Positions 34,468 to 44,623 of a DNA stretch of 64,000 bases are shown piece by piece (the stretch's first letter is position 1; every line of letters begins with the position of its first letter). The stretch covers positions 1-64,000 of the forward strand of contig JAZKJV010000297.1 of the NCBI GenBank assembly GCA_037367405.1, written 5' to 3'. The stretch comes from Ottelia alismoides. Its lineage: Eukaryota; Streptophyta; Magnoliopsida; Alismatales; Hydrocharitaceae. The position numbers were made by a program, and so were the translations under genes. The notes under the pieces are model-generated. The model had not been told where the DNA came from. It did not search any database and saw only the letters and a program-made list of their open reading frames with translations.

Positions 34468-35280
34468 TGGTCAGGAAATTCTGCTGAAGTCATGAATAAA
34501 ATGTCGGTAGAGACTGACATGCCCAAAAAATGACTGTAACTTCCGCAAGTTGGATGGTGGATTGAGTTTCTTGATGATATCCACCTTGGTCGGATCAACC
34601 TCCATGCCTCTGTTGGAGATGATATGACAAAGAACAGTCCCCTGAGTCACCATGGAGTGACTCTTCTCTCAAGATAAAACAAGATGGACCTCTATGCAGC
34701 ACTGATGAACACGATCTAGGTAGTCAACACAAGCATCAAATCTGTCATCGTAGATCGAAAAGTCGTCCATGAAGACCTCTAAACAGTCACCCACCATGTT
34801 CGAGAATATGTATAACATGCACCTTTGGAATGTTGTTGGGGTAGTATAGACCAAAGGGCATCTATCTGAAAGCATAAGTCATAAACGGACAAGTGAATGT
34901 CATTTTATCCTAGTCCTCGGGCACTATGGCCATCTGATTGTAACCAGACTACTCATCAAGGAAATAGTAGTGATTCTTCCCAGCTAGCCTCTCTATAATC
35001 TGATCAATAAAAGGCAGCGGGAAATGATCCTTCTTGGTGGCCTGATTCAATCGTCTATAGTCCACACAAACCCTCCAAGAAGTGGGTACCCGAGTATATA
35101 TCTCCTCTCCAGACTCGCTCGCAACTGTGGTGATGCCCGTCTTCTTGGGCACCACATGCAATGGACTAACCCACTTGAAGTCAGAGATGGGGTAGATAAA
35201 ATCGGTACTCCACCATTTGGATATCTCTTTCATAATCACTTCTCGAAGATTTGGGTTCAGTCGTCGCTAGAACTCACGTG
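34468..35280 (-). pseudogene. pol: Athila-2 reverse transcriptase
   Basis: 34949-35239 reads WVSPLHVVPKKTGIT, WRVCVDYRRLNQATKKDHF, PFIDQIIERLAG and YYFLDE then a stop just before SGYNQMAI. 34669-34875 has TTFQRCMLYIFSNMVGDCLE and the catalytic FMDDFSIYDD (Met instead of the Val seen in Athila-1; both Asp kept). 34471-34653 is the thumb (MEVDPTKVDIIKKLNPPSNL, HFIHDFSRIS). At least two frame changes and one stop separate these pieces. Confidence 0.9.
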
Positions 35281-36060
35281 ATGGATTAGCGTCCCTTTGA
35301 GATAGATATGGTGGGAGCACAGAGCCGGACTTAACCCCTGGAGATCAGCTATGCTCCATCCTATAGCCTTGTGGTTTCTTTCAAGAACCTCCATCAGATG
35401 AGATTCTTGCTCGCTAGTCAAATATGTTGAGATAATGACTAGGTACATATCTGGCTCGCCCGCAAGGTACCTATACTTCAGCGACTGTGGAAAGAGCTTC
35501 ATTTCTAGACAACTGGGAGCTGGAAAATCTGGCCTCTGAAAGGTCTAAATGAAGGCAACCAGATTTGAGTGTGAGAACTCTTGCTAATCATGAAAGATTG
35601 GTGAAGACAGCTCTGCTGGTGTATATGTGGGCGCTGGCTCATTCTCCACCCTAGTTGCTGGCTCTGCTGGAATCAGACACGGTAAGGACTCATTAAATTC
35701 GGCCCAATCGATGTCTGAATCCAAGGGATCTGAATCAGAATCACAAGATATATACTCTGCCTCACTATCCTGAACACGATCATCAGCCTCAAAAGTATCC
35801 TCAACCAAGAGTGTGTTCTTTGAACTCTCCTCTGCTGGAAGCTATAAATCTGTGGTATCTGAAGGTGAAAGAAGAGCTCATAAAATGGGGTTGGACTAAG
35901 TGGTTTCATCATCAGTGATCACAAAGTCGCACTTATGGTGGATGTGTCGCTCTGCCTCTGTTGTTTCCTCTACATCGCTGAACTGCTTTGAGCAAGCCGA
36001 ATCTCATGCTCTTTTCTCATCGATCATCTCTATTTGTATACTCTCACCCTTCATGTGAAA
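35281..36060 (-). pseudogene. pol: Athila-2 protease-RT linker
   Basis: 35257-35502 reads STYLTSEQESHLMEVLERNH and LQGLSPALCSHHI, homologous to the lead into RT in Athila-1. 35584-35808 is acidic (EAEYISCDSDSDPLDSDIDW). No enzymatic motif. Confidence 0.7.
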
Positions 36061-36420
36061 GTACACCTTCCCACTATCATGGCCGGACACTGCCTTGGTT
36101 GTGGCCAAATGGACGTCCTAGAATGATCGGGGTATTGGTTACAAATTCAGGGATCTCCATGTCCAACATAATGAAGTCCACAGAGAATTTAAGGCCCTAA
36201 ATTGTGATGACCACATCCTTCAACAACCCCTTCGTCCTCTTGACAGATCGATCAGCAAACTAAAGGACCGTCTTGCTCTGTCGAAGAAGTCCAAACTCGA
36301 ATCGATCAAGTGAGGTTATCGGAAGTAGGTTGATGGAATAGTTGTTATCCAATAGAGTGCTATCAAAATTCTTCTCATGAATGTGGCACCTAACTTAGGG
36401 AGCTCCTGCATATGGCCTCT
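36061..36420 (-). pseudogene. pol: Athila-2 aspartic protease, active site changed
   Basis: Read across frames: FDSTLLDNNYSINLLPI (about 36360) then LDRFEFG, ADRSVKRTKGLLKDVV, FIMLDMEIPEFV and IILGRPFG (about 36110). LLDNNYS stands where plant gypsy proteases have LxDNGSS, so the catalytic Asp is kept but the following Gly-Ser-Ser is lost. IILGRPF is the family's conserved C-terminal motif. Several stops. Confidence 0.75.
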
Positions 36421-38060
36421 TAGCTGGTAGACGATTTTGAATAGCGAAGCAGGTGTCACGGGTCAGCACATGGATTTCTGCTTGGTGGTTCCTCTTCATC
36501 CTGCGGATAGTGGTCTTCTCTCTCAAGTTCCTCTGGAAGAGAGGGATGTGCGTGAGTGGGTCCTACAGTGTCAGCTGAATGTGGAATATGTCTATCATCT
36601 GCTGGTTGAACTCTGACTGCTAGTCTCTTTTTGGATTTTCTTTTGTATTCACCTTCGCTAGGTGGAGTACTTGGGGGAAGGGGATTGCTAGACCCTCCTC
36701 AAATAGAGGGCTAGGAAGAGGTTCCTGCTACTGAGAGGGAATAGAAACCTTTCCTTTATTAATTTTTTGGTGTTTTTCACATATTCCTAAGGTACGGAAA
36801 CTGAAGGAAACATAGCTAGAATAGAATTGGTGGCCTCAGCACCACACACGGCATTGGACTTCATAGCATCAGCATCGCGCTCTGGCTCAGAAGCTCTACG
36901 AATGGTGGCCTCAGCACCACCTGTTGCATCTGGAAAATGACGACCTCAATACCATCGGTTGGATCAACGTCCTTGGTAGCTTCAGCACCACCGTCATCAT
37001 AGTCATCCTTAGCAGCATCAACACCTCTATCCTCTTCATCTAGCACTCCTTGCTCATCACAGTGTCATCGCTCATATGAGGCATCGTCGGCTGGCATCCT
37101 ACCGCTCCTAAGTAACACAAAATCAACATCAAATGTGTATGAAGCAATGTCACCCAATATATCACTAGGAGTGGTGGTCTTTGTGAACTGTACATGCTCA
37201 GATTTCCTCTTGAGGTTATTCAGGTTGGGCTCGATCTGATCAGGTATGGCAACCTTACCCTTAATGATCTCCCTCATCTCCTGGCGAAACTCATCCATCT
37301 CTCCCCTGAGGGATGTCTGCTGGTGTGCGAGTAGGTGGGCTAGATCATCAAGGTCTGGGTTCTTATAGGCTGGCCCATGAGAACTAGACGGGTTGCCTCG
37401 CTGAAAGTGAGGCTGCTGCTGGAACTGGTGATGGGGAGGCTGAGAATATTGTTGTTGAGGATGCTTCTACTGTTTTCCCTACTGGTAGGGACGAGGACCT
37501 AACTGATAGTGTTGTTGTGGCTGGTCGGAGAACTAGGGATGTTTTGCTAGCCAAACTGTCCACCCTGAGCTGGAGGTTGTTGCTGGGATAAGGTACCTCT
37601 GGTCGACCACCTGAATTCGGGATGATCTTGGTGGATCTCGGGTTGTTGTTGGTCATACCAAATCCCGTTGACTTTCAACAATGGATCCTTCTCGTATGGG
37701 GATGGGGGAAGAACTGCTAGTGGCTGATCCTACTGGTACACCACCATCTGAGTGTCCTGAGATGGCGGTGGCTGAGAGTACTGGTGCTGCAACTGCTGGA
37801 ATGATTGTTCCTGGATGTGGTGGACCTAGTGAAATGGGGCAGAGTGCTGGGATGAACTGTTGCTACTAGGATCAGGCCATGACTTGAGACACGGTTGAGA
37901 AGCCGTCTGTGCCTCTTGGAGACACATGATATGGGTCTCCATGTCACTCAAGGTATGTGCCAACTAATCTATCTTTTTCATGCCCTGGTAGTGCTTCTTC
38001 TCATTGATCTCGATGTGTTACAACTCCTCATTGATAATGCCCATGTTAATGGCTGATGAC
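36421..38060 (-). pseudogene. Athila-2 gag-protease linker
   Basis: Long hydrophilic stretch of the polyprotein in broken frames. 37065-37298 reads DEFRQEMREIIKGKVAIPDQ and DIASYTFDVDFVLLRSGR. Upstream, about 37300-37560, is rich in Gln, Pro, Ser and His (LAHLLAHQQTSLRGEMD). 36861-37046 is acidic (LDEEDRGVDAAKDDYDDGG). Tandem-like AGCACCACC and CAACAACA codon runs cause the composition bias. No zinc knuckle seen. Confidence 0.6.
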
Positions 38061-39114
38061 TCTACCTATGCTTCAGCTGCTGATAAAGTGGATGGACCCG
38101 CATCAATCTGTGCTATCCTTTGATAAGACACGGCCTGGGGTAGGGGCTTCCCCTTAGTGTAGAATCGGATCTGGGACATCACTGTGTGATTTTCGACCAT
38201 CTCCTTATAGATGGCCCAGATCTGGTCTTTGTCATTGGTAAAATAGGATCCCCCATAAGAAGTGTTTACTAGCCATACAGCTCTGGTATCATCCCACAAA
38301 AGAAGCTATGTACTAGGTTGGGCTTGGATATGTCGTGATGTGGACACCGATCAATGAGCTCACGGAATCAATTCCCCACCTCATGGAATTGCTTGTTGGG
38401 GATCGTGGAGAAATTGTTTATCAAAGATCGTGTTGCATTCGTCCCGCCAAGTGGATAGTACTTGTTCAAGTACTCGGTCCGAAGCTGCTTCCACGAAGTG
38501 ATATATCTCCCTAAATGCTTCAGCCAATTGGTTGCACTGTCTACCAGGGAGAACGGGAAAGCCATCATCTTGATGGTGTCCTCATCCAGGAATCTTTCGT
38601 GGACACTATTGTAGATCATCTCAAACTCTTGTAGATCCAGATGCATCTCCTCGCTGGCAAGCCCATAGAACTTTGGCAAAAGATGAATGGTCTGGGGAGT
38701 GCTTGAAGTCGCCCAGAATTGCCAGCAATTGCATCCAGAGGTATGTAAGTGTTGCACCAGGGTTGTGCAACTGTCTCATTGATCATGGTTGCCTGGTTGG
38801 CTCTAGCTGATCCTCTAGGTCTTCTACTGGCCTCCCACTCATCCTCCATCTGGGGGAATGTCTCCACCAACTGCTTGTTATTTCTCTCCTATGTTAGCCC
38901 GCATCAACTCTAACTCCTAACGGACCTCTACCATAAATGTTCCCTAATCTCGGATCAGTCGTTGCATCATCTCTAGGGAGGCTAACAAGGTGTTTTTGAT
39001 GGTGCTCTGGTCTAGAACATACATGGAACTTTAGGGTTGTCCATCGGTGCGTTCGTCGGTACTGTCCATCTCTTGGGTCTCTTGAAAGGAAAAAGACCCC
39101 AACTCAAGTGCCAT
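38061..39114 (-). pseudogene. gag: Athila-2 gag
   Basis: 38368-38757 (129 codons) is the best-kept Gag in the window: HLLPKFYGLASEEMHLDLQE, HERFLDEDTIKMMAFPFSLV, WKQLRTEYLNKYYPLGGTNA and NNFSTIPNKQFHEVGN. 38066-38299 continues in another frame (IWAIYKEMVENHTVM) and ends near the linker. The N-terminus is taken from the ATG read from 39114 (MALELGSFSFQETQEMDSTD then stops). Its wording differs clearly from the Athila-1/-3 Gag (MPPKRQ start), so at least two Athila subfamilies are present. Confidence 0.85.
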
Positions 39115-40090
39115 CAATTGAACAAATAGCTGCGTTGGTCTCTACTCGGGCACCACAGGATTGGAAGAAGGGTGGTCGAGGGTGAATATGGTATAATTGA
39201 ACTCAAGTTTGGAGAGTTGTTCTAAGCTCTCCATAACCTCCATCGATGAGTGAGTCAGAGTGCTCGAGAATGGTGCCGCTAGAGGTAGCTTAAGGTACCT
39301 CCAACCCATCATCGTGATGTGGAAGAAATGTGTCTGGAAACAAACAAGATCAGCAGTCAAACCCCAATTCACCCACACAACACTGAGCTGATGACCGTGA
39401 AAGTTTGGTCGTTTATCTTATCGATTTTATTTAGGTGATAATTCAGTCTTGTAGAGAAATTAACCAAGTTGTTAGGAACCCAATGCTCCCAAGAGATTGG
39501 TCCAATCCCAAAGCTAGATCTTTCCCAGCCAGTACAAGTTGCAGATCGTTTACTGGCTACTCGATCAACTCGCTCTGCTAAGGATGTCATGGCCTGCGTT
39601 ACCAGACACCGGAGAGATCCTCACTGGAGAACAACTAACCCCAAGACCATTAGACTAAAAAGAGTACAGGTGTGACTCTAACCTAGTGTGCATGTCACTC
39701 TCTCGTGCAAGAAAACCAAATAATGAGGGGATGACTCTCCCAAGATAGATTTTTAAATGAAGTGTCTTTTAAGATTAAGTTTGTTTAGCAGTCCCAATTT
39801 CATGATTTTCACCTTTTATGGCATTTTTCAATAATCAAACAACACCTAATGAATTTTTCAATCTCTTGATTATTTTAAGTCCAAAAAAAGGGGGAGAAAT
39901 CAAAAAAGTTGATGCACGATCAAACACTATGATGCATGCAAACTAAGAGATGCATACATGTCTTTAGAACTCTACATGCAGGGTGATCCGTGCATAAATT
40001 TAAAGACTACATTTAAATTAATCTACATGATGCATGAAGAAAACGACCTAAGATGCACTTCTTAGATGCATGAAGAAAGACTACATTTAT
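39115..40090 (-). other. Athila-2 5' UTR, truncated
   Basis: Shares phrases with 7340-8140 and 22000-22600 (AGGTGATAATTCAGTCTTGTA, GTTAGGAACCC, ACACTATGATGCATGCAAAC). It stops near 40090 where copia LTR sequence begins. The frame 39369-39590 has no recognised domain. Confidence 0.7.
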
Positions 40091-41358
40091 TTGTCCATTT
40101 CTCAATTCTTAGATGCACATTCATCAATGGAATTATTATTGAACTATTTCAAGAATAATGCATTTTCTCCATAGATACTTGGAGATAAGCCATGGAGATT
40201 GTACGCTCCACGTATTGTGACTTGGATATTAAGATCATATCTTAAATCTAGATCCCGAGGAACCCATCGATGTTTGATTAAATCAAAGCCGTAAATCAAA
40301 TATTCTCATTGCATCTGAATCACTTTCAGATTATTGTCCAATATTTGGACCATGATTAGATTAATTCTCTGCTGAGAGGAGTTACTAAAATCCAGACATG
40401 TTTCATCACTCCCTCGGAATGGAAGCTTCATGGTTATATAATCGTTTATGGTCACATCACCCTCAGGTATTTTAAATACATGTACATCCTTCATATTGGA
40501 AGGCTTGGAATAAATATAAACATTTAAAATCAATTACATTGTCTTCCTTAAGGTTTTATGATTAAGTTTCTCATTCGATCTTTGGGAGTTGGTATAAATC
40601 ATATACTTTCCAAAAGAGTATATAATACCTTGTTATTGATTATATAATTTACAAAAGTCTATATCAAACCTACAAATCCCATCAAGCTTCCAAAGCAAGA
40701 CGACCATGCATAGAATTTGATCCCAATATCTCATGAGTGTGCTCATGTCTTCTGGTTTAATAGATGAAGTTGTATGGTCCCTTTGAGAGATCGTATTACT
40801 CATATGCTCGTGTATGCACATCAACTCGCCCATGTTTATACCTTCATTAGATCATCAACTTATCGGTCTGTTAAATGTACATACTCAAACATATAGTAAC
40901 ACATTTGTCTCTGATCAGAGGATGTGTGCCTATATCATCATAGTATATGGAAAAGGTCTTGGTTATCTTGATCTTGTTACGTCAACTCTTTGACCTAACT
41001 TATCTAACACCTCCAAATCTCTAATCCTATGCAGAGTACTTGCATGAAGAGGTCGGTTATCAGCCTTTAGAGAAAGGATTGTCATCTCCTTCTTAAGGCT
41101 GGAGGTCATCTCTTAACAATCACTTGAAGGTGCTTGATGAGTCCTTATTCTAAGTCTTTAGATATCATCCAAGTATAAACCTCTATGATTCAATATTTTA
41201 ATCAACAGTTGTATTATCCTTAATATGGCCACGATACATAACCCTAATTGTACTAAGGGTCCAATTATGCAAATTAGTTATTCTTTATTTCAGATCAGGG
41301 GATGACTTGCCATAACATTTATTGCATAATGGCTTATCATGGGCTCGCATGTCCAACA
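40090..41358 (-). repeat. copia LTR, U3 part (Copia-2)
   Basis: Matches about 30130-31381, 45850-47129 and 57310-58295. On the - strand it starts TGTTGGACATGCGAGCCC at 41358. It holds the LTR's conserved stretches such as ATATAGTAACACAT.TGTCT (about 40895) and CTATGCAGAG.A (about 41030). The remaining half of the LTR is missing on the left. Confidence 0.85.
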
Positions 41359-41454
41359 ATATCCCACTAATCCAAAGATCAGTTAATGGGATAATATTTA
41401 AACACATACTCATGTGCTAATCATAGTCTAGTTAGAAAATTATCTTGTTGGATT
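41359..41454 (-). other. copia polypurine tract and adjoining internal DNA
   Basis: On the - strand GGATTAGTGGGATAT directly precedes the LTR start. The following bases (CATGTGCTAATCATAGTC on +) match 47186-47205 beside the Copia-1 3' LTR. Homology ends at about 41454. Confidence 0.75.
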
Positions 41455-41749
41455 ATGGGAAGTACACAGTTTATCCCTACATCAGAGTGTCGTTTCTATC
41501 AGATCGGACATCAGAGAGGAGGTCTTTTGTTTTAGAGACTTAAGAATCATGTTAACGCTTAAATAGGTAATTTATACTCATGTGATATTGATAGAACATA
41601 TTGGGGATGTTTCTCAATCCATGTGGTTCCATCGAATATTTTTTTTAAATTTTGGTGTTATCATGACTTGTATGACAAGTCTATTTTTTGATCAGATTTG
41701 ATATGATCAATATGTTTGCATGGTGTGTAATGCCTCAAAACCTCACTCA
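41455..41749 (+). repeat. copia LTR, terminal part (Copia-2, inverted)
   Basis: Matches the end of the + strand LTR at about 62445-62759: AGATCGGACATCAGAGAGGA versus CGATCGGACTTGAGACAGGA, then CATGTGGTTCCATCG versus CATGTGGTTTCATCG and GTATGACAAGTC versus GTACGACTAGTC. It ends CTCA at 41749, just before the primer site. Confidence 0.75.
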
Positions 41750-41751
41750 AG

Positions 41752-41764
41752 TGGTATTAGATCC
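41752..41764 (+). other. primer binding site, tRNA-iMet type (Copia-2)
   Basis: TGGTATTAGATCC, two bases after the LTR end. Copia elements commonly carry TGGTATCAGAGC, complementary to initiator tRNA-Met. The position matches the site at 56058-56070 in Copia-1. Confidence 0.75.
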
Positions 41765-43490
41765 TTGATTAGAGGTCTTGGATATGATTTAGAGTCCTAG
41801 GATGACCAGGCTTTTGATATAGTAATGTTGGAACATTGTTTTTTCCACGATTGTCTGATTCTGAATTATTTTTGAAAATATTTGATGTTCTTGCTATAAT
41901 CTGATATTAAGAACATGTTTTGGAATATTAAATCATATTTATAATGTCTAAATATGACCCCAAAAGATGGATAATAATTGACTATGATTGAATGGAGATT
42001 CAGATACGAAAAGGTCATGCAATGTGTTATTTTTGCTTAAAACTTGGAACTTTAACTTAATGATATTTTCCTACAGTTTTTGTGTCATGAAACATATTAA
42101 AAATACTTTATTAATCATAAATTAAATCATAAAACTACACTATTTTATTTCATCTAATTTTGATTCTGATAGCCCAAGATATGTGATATTTTGTGGGGTA
42201 GGGTCGGAGAATGAAATGATCATCTTGATGACCATTTTGTGTTTATCATTCAAAATAAATCATGTAAATATATTATTTGACATAATTAATTATTTAAATA
42301 AAATTTAGATAAATATTTAAATTTCCAACAACTTTAGAATGATTGTCTCATGATAGAAGCTGAATTTGAACTATAATTGTTGTAACTAGATAATCTGGAT
42401 GCAAAAATAGTTGGTTGCTTGATATCTTAGAAATTTGTGACAGTTAAAATAGTTTTAATTTCAAAATTCTAAGAGTGATTATTATACAATATCATTTCGG
42501 TCAAAAATGATTGATAAAACCACAAGTACAAATAAACCCAATTGTTTTGTTTCGAAATGCAGTAGAGATGTTTTTTAAACAGGGTATACTAGCTTGGTTC
42601 CTTAACTAGCACCTTGAAATGAAAGAAAATGCTCCCTCTGACAAAACTTGAGCATATGGATGGATCTTTTTCAAGGAAGTAAAGCACGATGCGCAGTTAA
42701 GGCATACTCTATCGACTAAAATTGGAAAAAAAATGTAATTGTGAGATTGTATGCTTCATAATAAAATATGAAGCAAGAATTGATTATTTTTAAACTAGAA
42801 TGATAATTTAATATGATTAAATCAGTTATCTTATCATTCATAATCTACATTATATTAAATAGATTGGATTTCACTTGGAAGGATTGATCATAAGAATATA
42901 ATTCAAATTGATCAATCAGATTTTGAACGGGATATGGAGGATCATATGATGACATACATGGTCTCCCGTCAAGGCATAGGGTACCACCACCATAGGATTG
43001 TGTTGCGGAGACATCTATGTGAAGCCATAGCTCCAACATACAAGCACACATGGACCAGGCTCTTTGCTTCTCGAAAGAGTAAAGTTGTATGCATAGTGAC
43101 CCTAATGTGGTCCCCATATAATTGAGATGATATAGGATTGCACATAGAGAGTTCTATTTCTATTGATAGTTGGTTCAATTAACAATGGGTCGACATTATC
43201 TTAAGGGTGCTGGGTCGGGTGTGAATGATCAAATCGAGAGTGCAAGTTGGACTAGCAAGGTGGAAAGAGTTCTCTTTTTCTTTATCGTAATTGCATTTTT
43301 CTCATATTACGAAAGTGTGATGAAAGTGGAAGGGACCAGATCTCGCTTGAGGTATTTTGGTTGGCATACCTCAATCTTTGAATGTTGGAAAGGGAACAAA
43401 TTTTCAAAGTAATAAAAATCAAGATAACTTTCATTTAAAATAATAATAACCTATAATATATGAACATTCAATATCTATCTCATGTCTGAG
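41765..43490 (+). other. copia leader region (Copia-2)
   Basis: Collinear with the reverse complement of 54390-56057 in Copia-1: GGTCTTGGATATGATTTAGAG (41783 on), AATGTCTAAATATG.CCC (41955), ATATCTTAGAAATTTGTGACAG (about 42421), TAAGGAACCAAGCTAG on the other strand (about 42600), CACATGGACCAGGCTCT (43046). This is the untranslated leader and perhaps the gag start. Overlapping short frames (42845-43178, 43170-43412) are kept on both strands in both copies equally poorly, so I do not call a gene. Confidence 0.7.
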
Positions 43491-44623
43491 GGATGTTGGG
43501 TCTTCCCATTCGAGATGCCAAACTAACATGCAATTAATCTCTTCCTCTAGTAACTCGTCATCGAGGAGTCAGGTATTTCCTTCTAAGTCCAGGTACGTGC
43601 TAGCTAACAACGAATATATAGGGAGAAGTCTAAAAGGATTAGAAAAGAACTGGAGTGTGACCAATGTAGTCACATCACCTGTGAAACTTGGCCAATTTAG
43701 CCAAGTCTTCGCCAAGATATACATGCTATCTGAAGCTTGGACCATTCTGGTCAATGATGTACTTTTGGATTTGGTTTATTTTGGTATGAATTGTGGATGT
43801 TCTGCATTGATCTTTCTGTGCTCCGACGCATACATATTCTATTTTTCGACCCATGTTTTGGGGTCTTATAAAAATTGTGCTAGCACCAATCTTCATCTGA
43901 ATCTTTATTTCAACAACTCATGTATTTAGATGGCCATGCTACCAAAGAAAAAGATGCACAACCTTCCAATACCCCCTCTCTGAGTTGAGCTAAGTACAGT
44001 GCTAGAGTACAAACTATTTCCCAATCCAAGAGTCTCCTCAGAATGAGGCCATCAAGAGAGACGCTAAGAGTCAAACTCTATTCATTGTCTTATGAAATTT
44101 GAAGAAATAAGTCTATCGCTTGAAGTTTCTAAAATCCTACTTCTCATTGAAGTTCCTTTAAAATTTAAGTGGATTAAGGTCAAAACAAATGCACCCTCAA
44201 TTTTTACTCACAACTTGATTCAGAACCAAGTAAATTTCCGTTTGTACATATGCATTATATGCTAATGAAATGCATATTCATGAAAGGCAATGGAGTTTTT
44301 TTATGTACCAAACAAATCCACACAATTTACAACACAAATATTTTTTATAAAATTTTACTACAGTTTTGCAACCAGAGTATTATTTACACAAGATAATGCA
44401 AATTATACATCTAATATACAATATACACATTATACATTTTTTAGGAAATTACAAGAATTATATAAACTTCACATGTATTTCACATATTGCACTTTTTTGA
44501 ATTTTGCAAGTGGTTACCCATCACATATTTATTTACATTATACACATAAAATATGTGAAAGTATGAGTTATGGATAAAGCACATATGTAATATATACACC
44601 TCTGCCCCATACTTGGCATATGA
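43491..44623 (-). mobile_element. Athila-4 fragment (3' UTR only)
   Basis: 43500-43760 matches 28390-28590 (CTCTTCCTC, TCGTCATCGAGGAG, TCCTTCTAAGTCCAGGTACG, CCAATGTAG). 44080-44610 matches 31590-32180 (AAGTGGATTAAGGTC, GTATGAGTTATGGATAAAGC, GTAATATATACACCTCTGCCCC). It therefore spans most of a - strand Athila 3' UTR, cut by Copia-2 on the left and Copia-1 on the right. Frames 43528-43929 and 44290-44577 run on the + strand in this non-coding DNA and are not genes. Confidence 0.75.

Larger units (their letters stand above)
25080..40090 (-). mobile_element. Athila-2, gypsy element without 5' end
   Basis: A - strand Athila-type element: 3' LTR, polypurine tract, 3' UTR (split by a copia solo LTR), integrase, RNase H, RT, protease, linker, gag and part of the 5' UTR. 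The 5' LTR and primer site are missing because a copia fragment begins at about 40090. Its coding frames are longer and less broken than in Athila-1, so it is probably younger or from a better-kept subfamily. Confidence 0.85.
40090..43490. mobile_element. rearranged copia fragment (Copia-2)
   Basis: Two pieces of the copia family joined head to head at about 41454. 40090-41454 reads on the - strand (LTR U3 part, polypurine tract, 100 bp of internal DNA). 41455-43490 reads on the + strand (LTR end, primer site, leader). Both outer ends abut Athila sequence: Athila-2 5' UTR on the left and Athila 3' UTR on the right. Neither a full LTR nor pol is present. Confidence 0.75.

Noticed and set aside
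42845..43412. Possible small proteins on both strands (90, 69, 63 and 80 codons)
   Set aside because: The block is the copia leader shared with 54390-55720; two alternative frames match equally well between copies, which is what non-coding homology gives.
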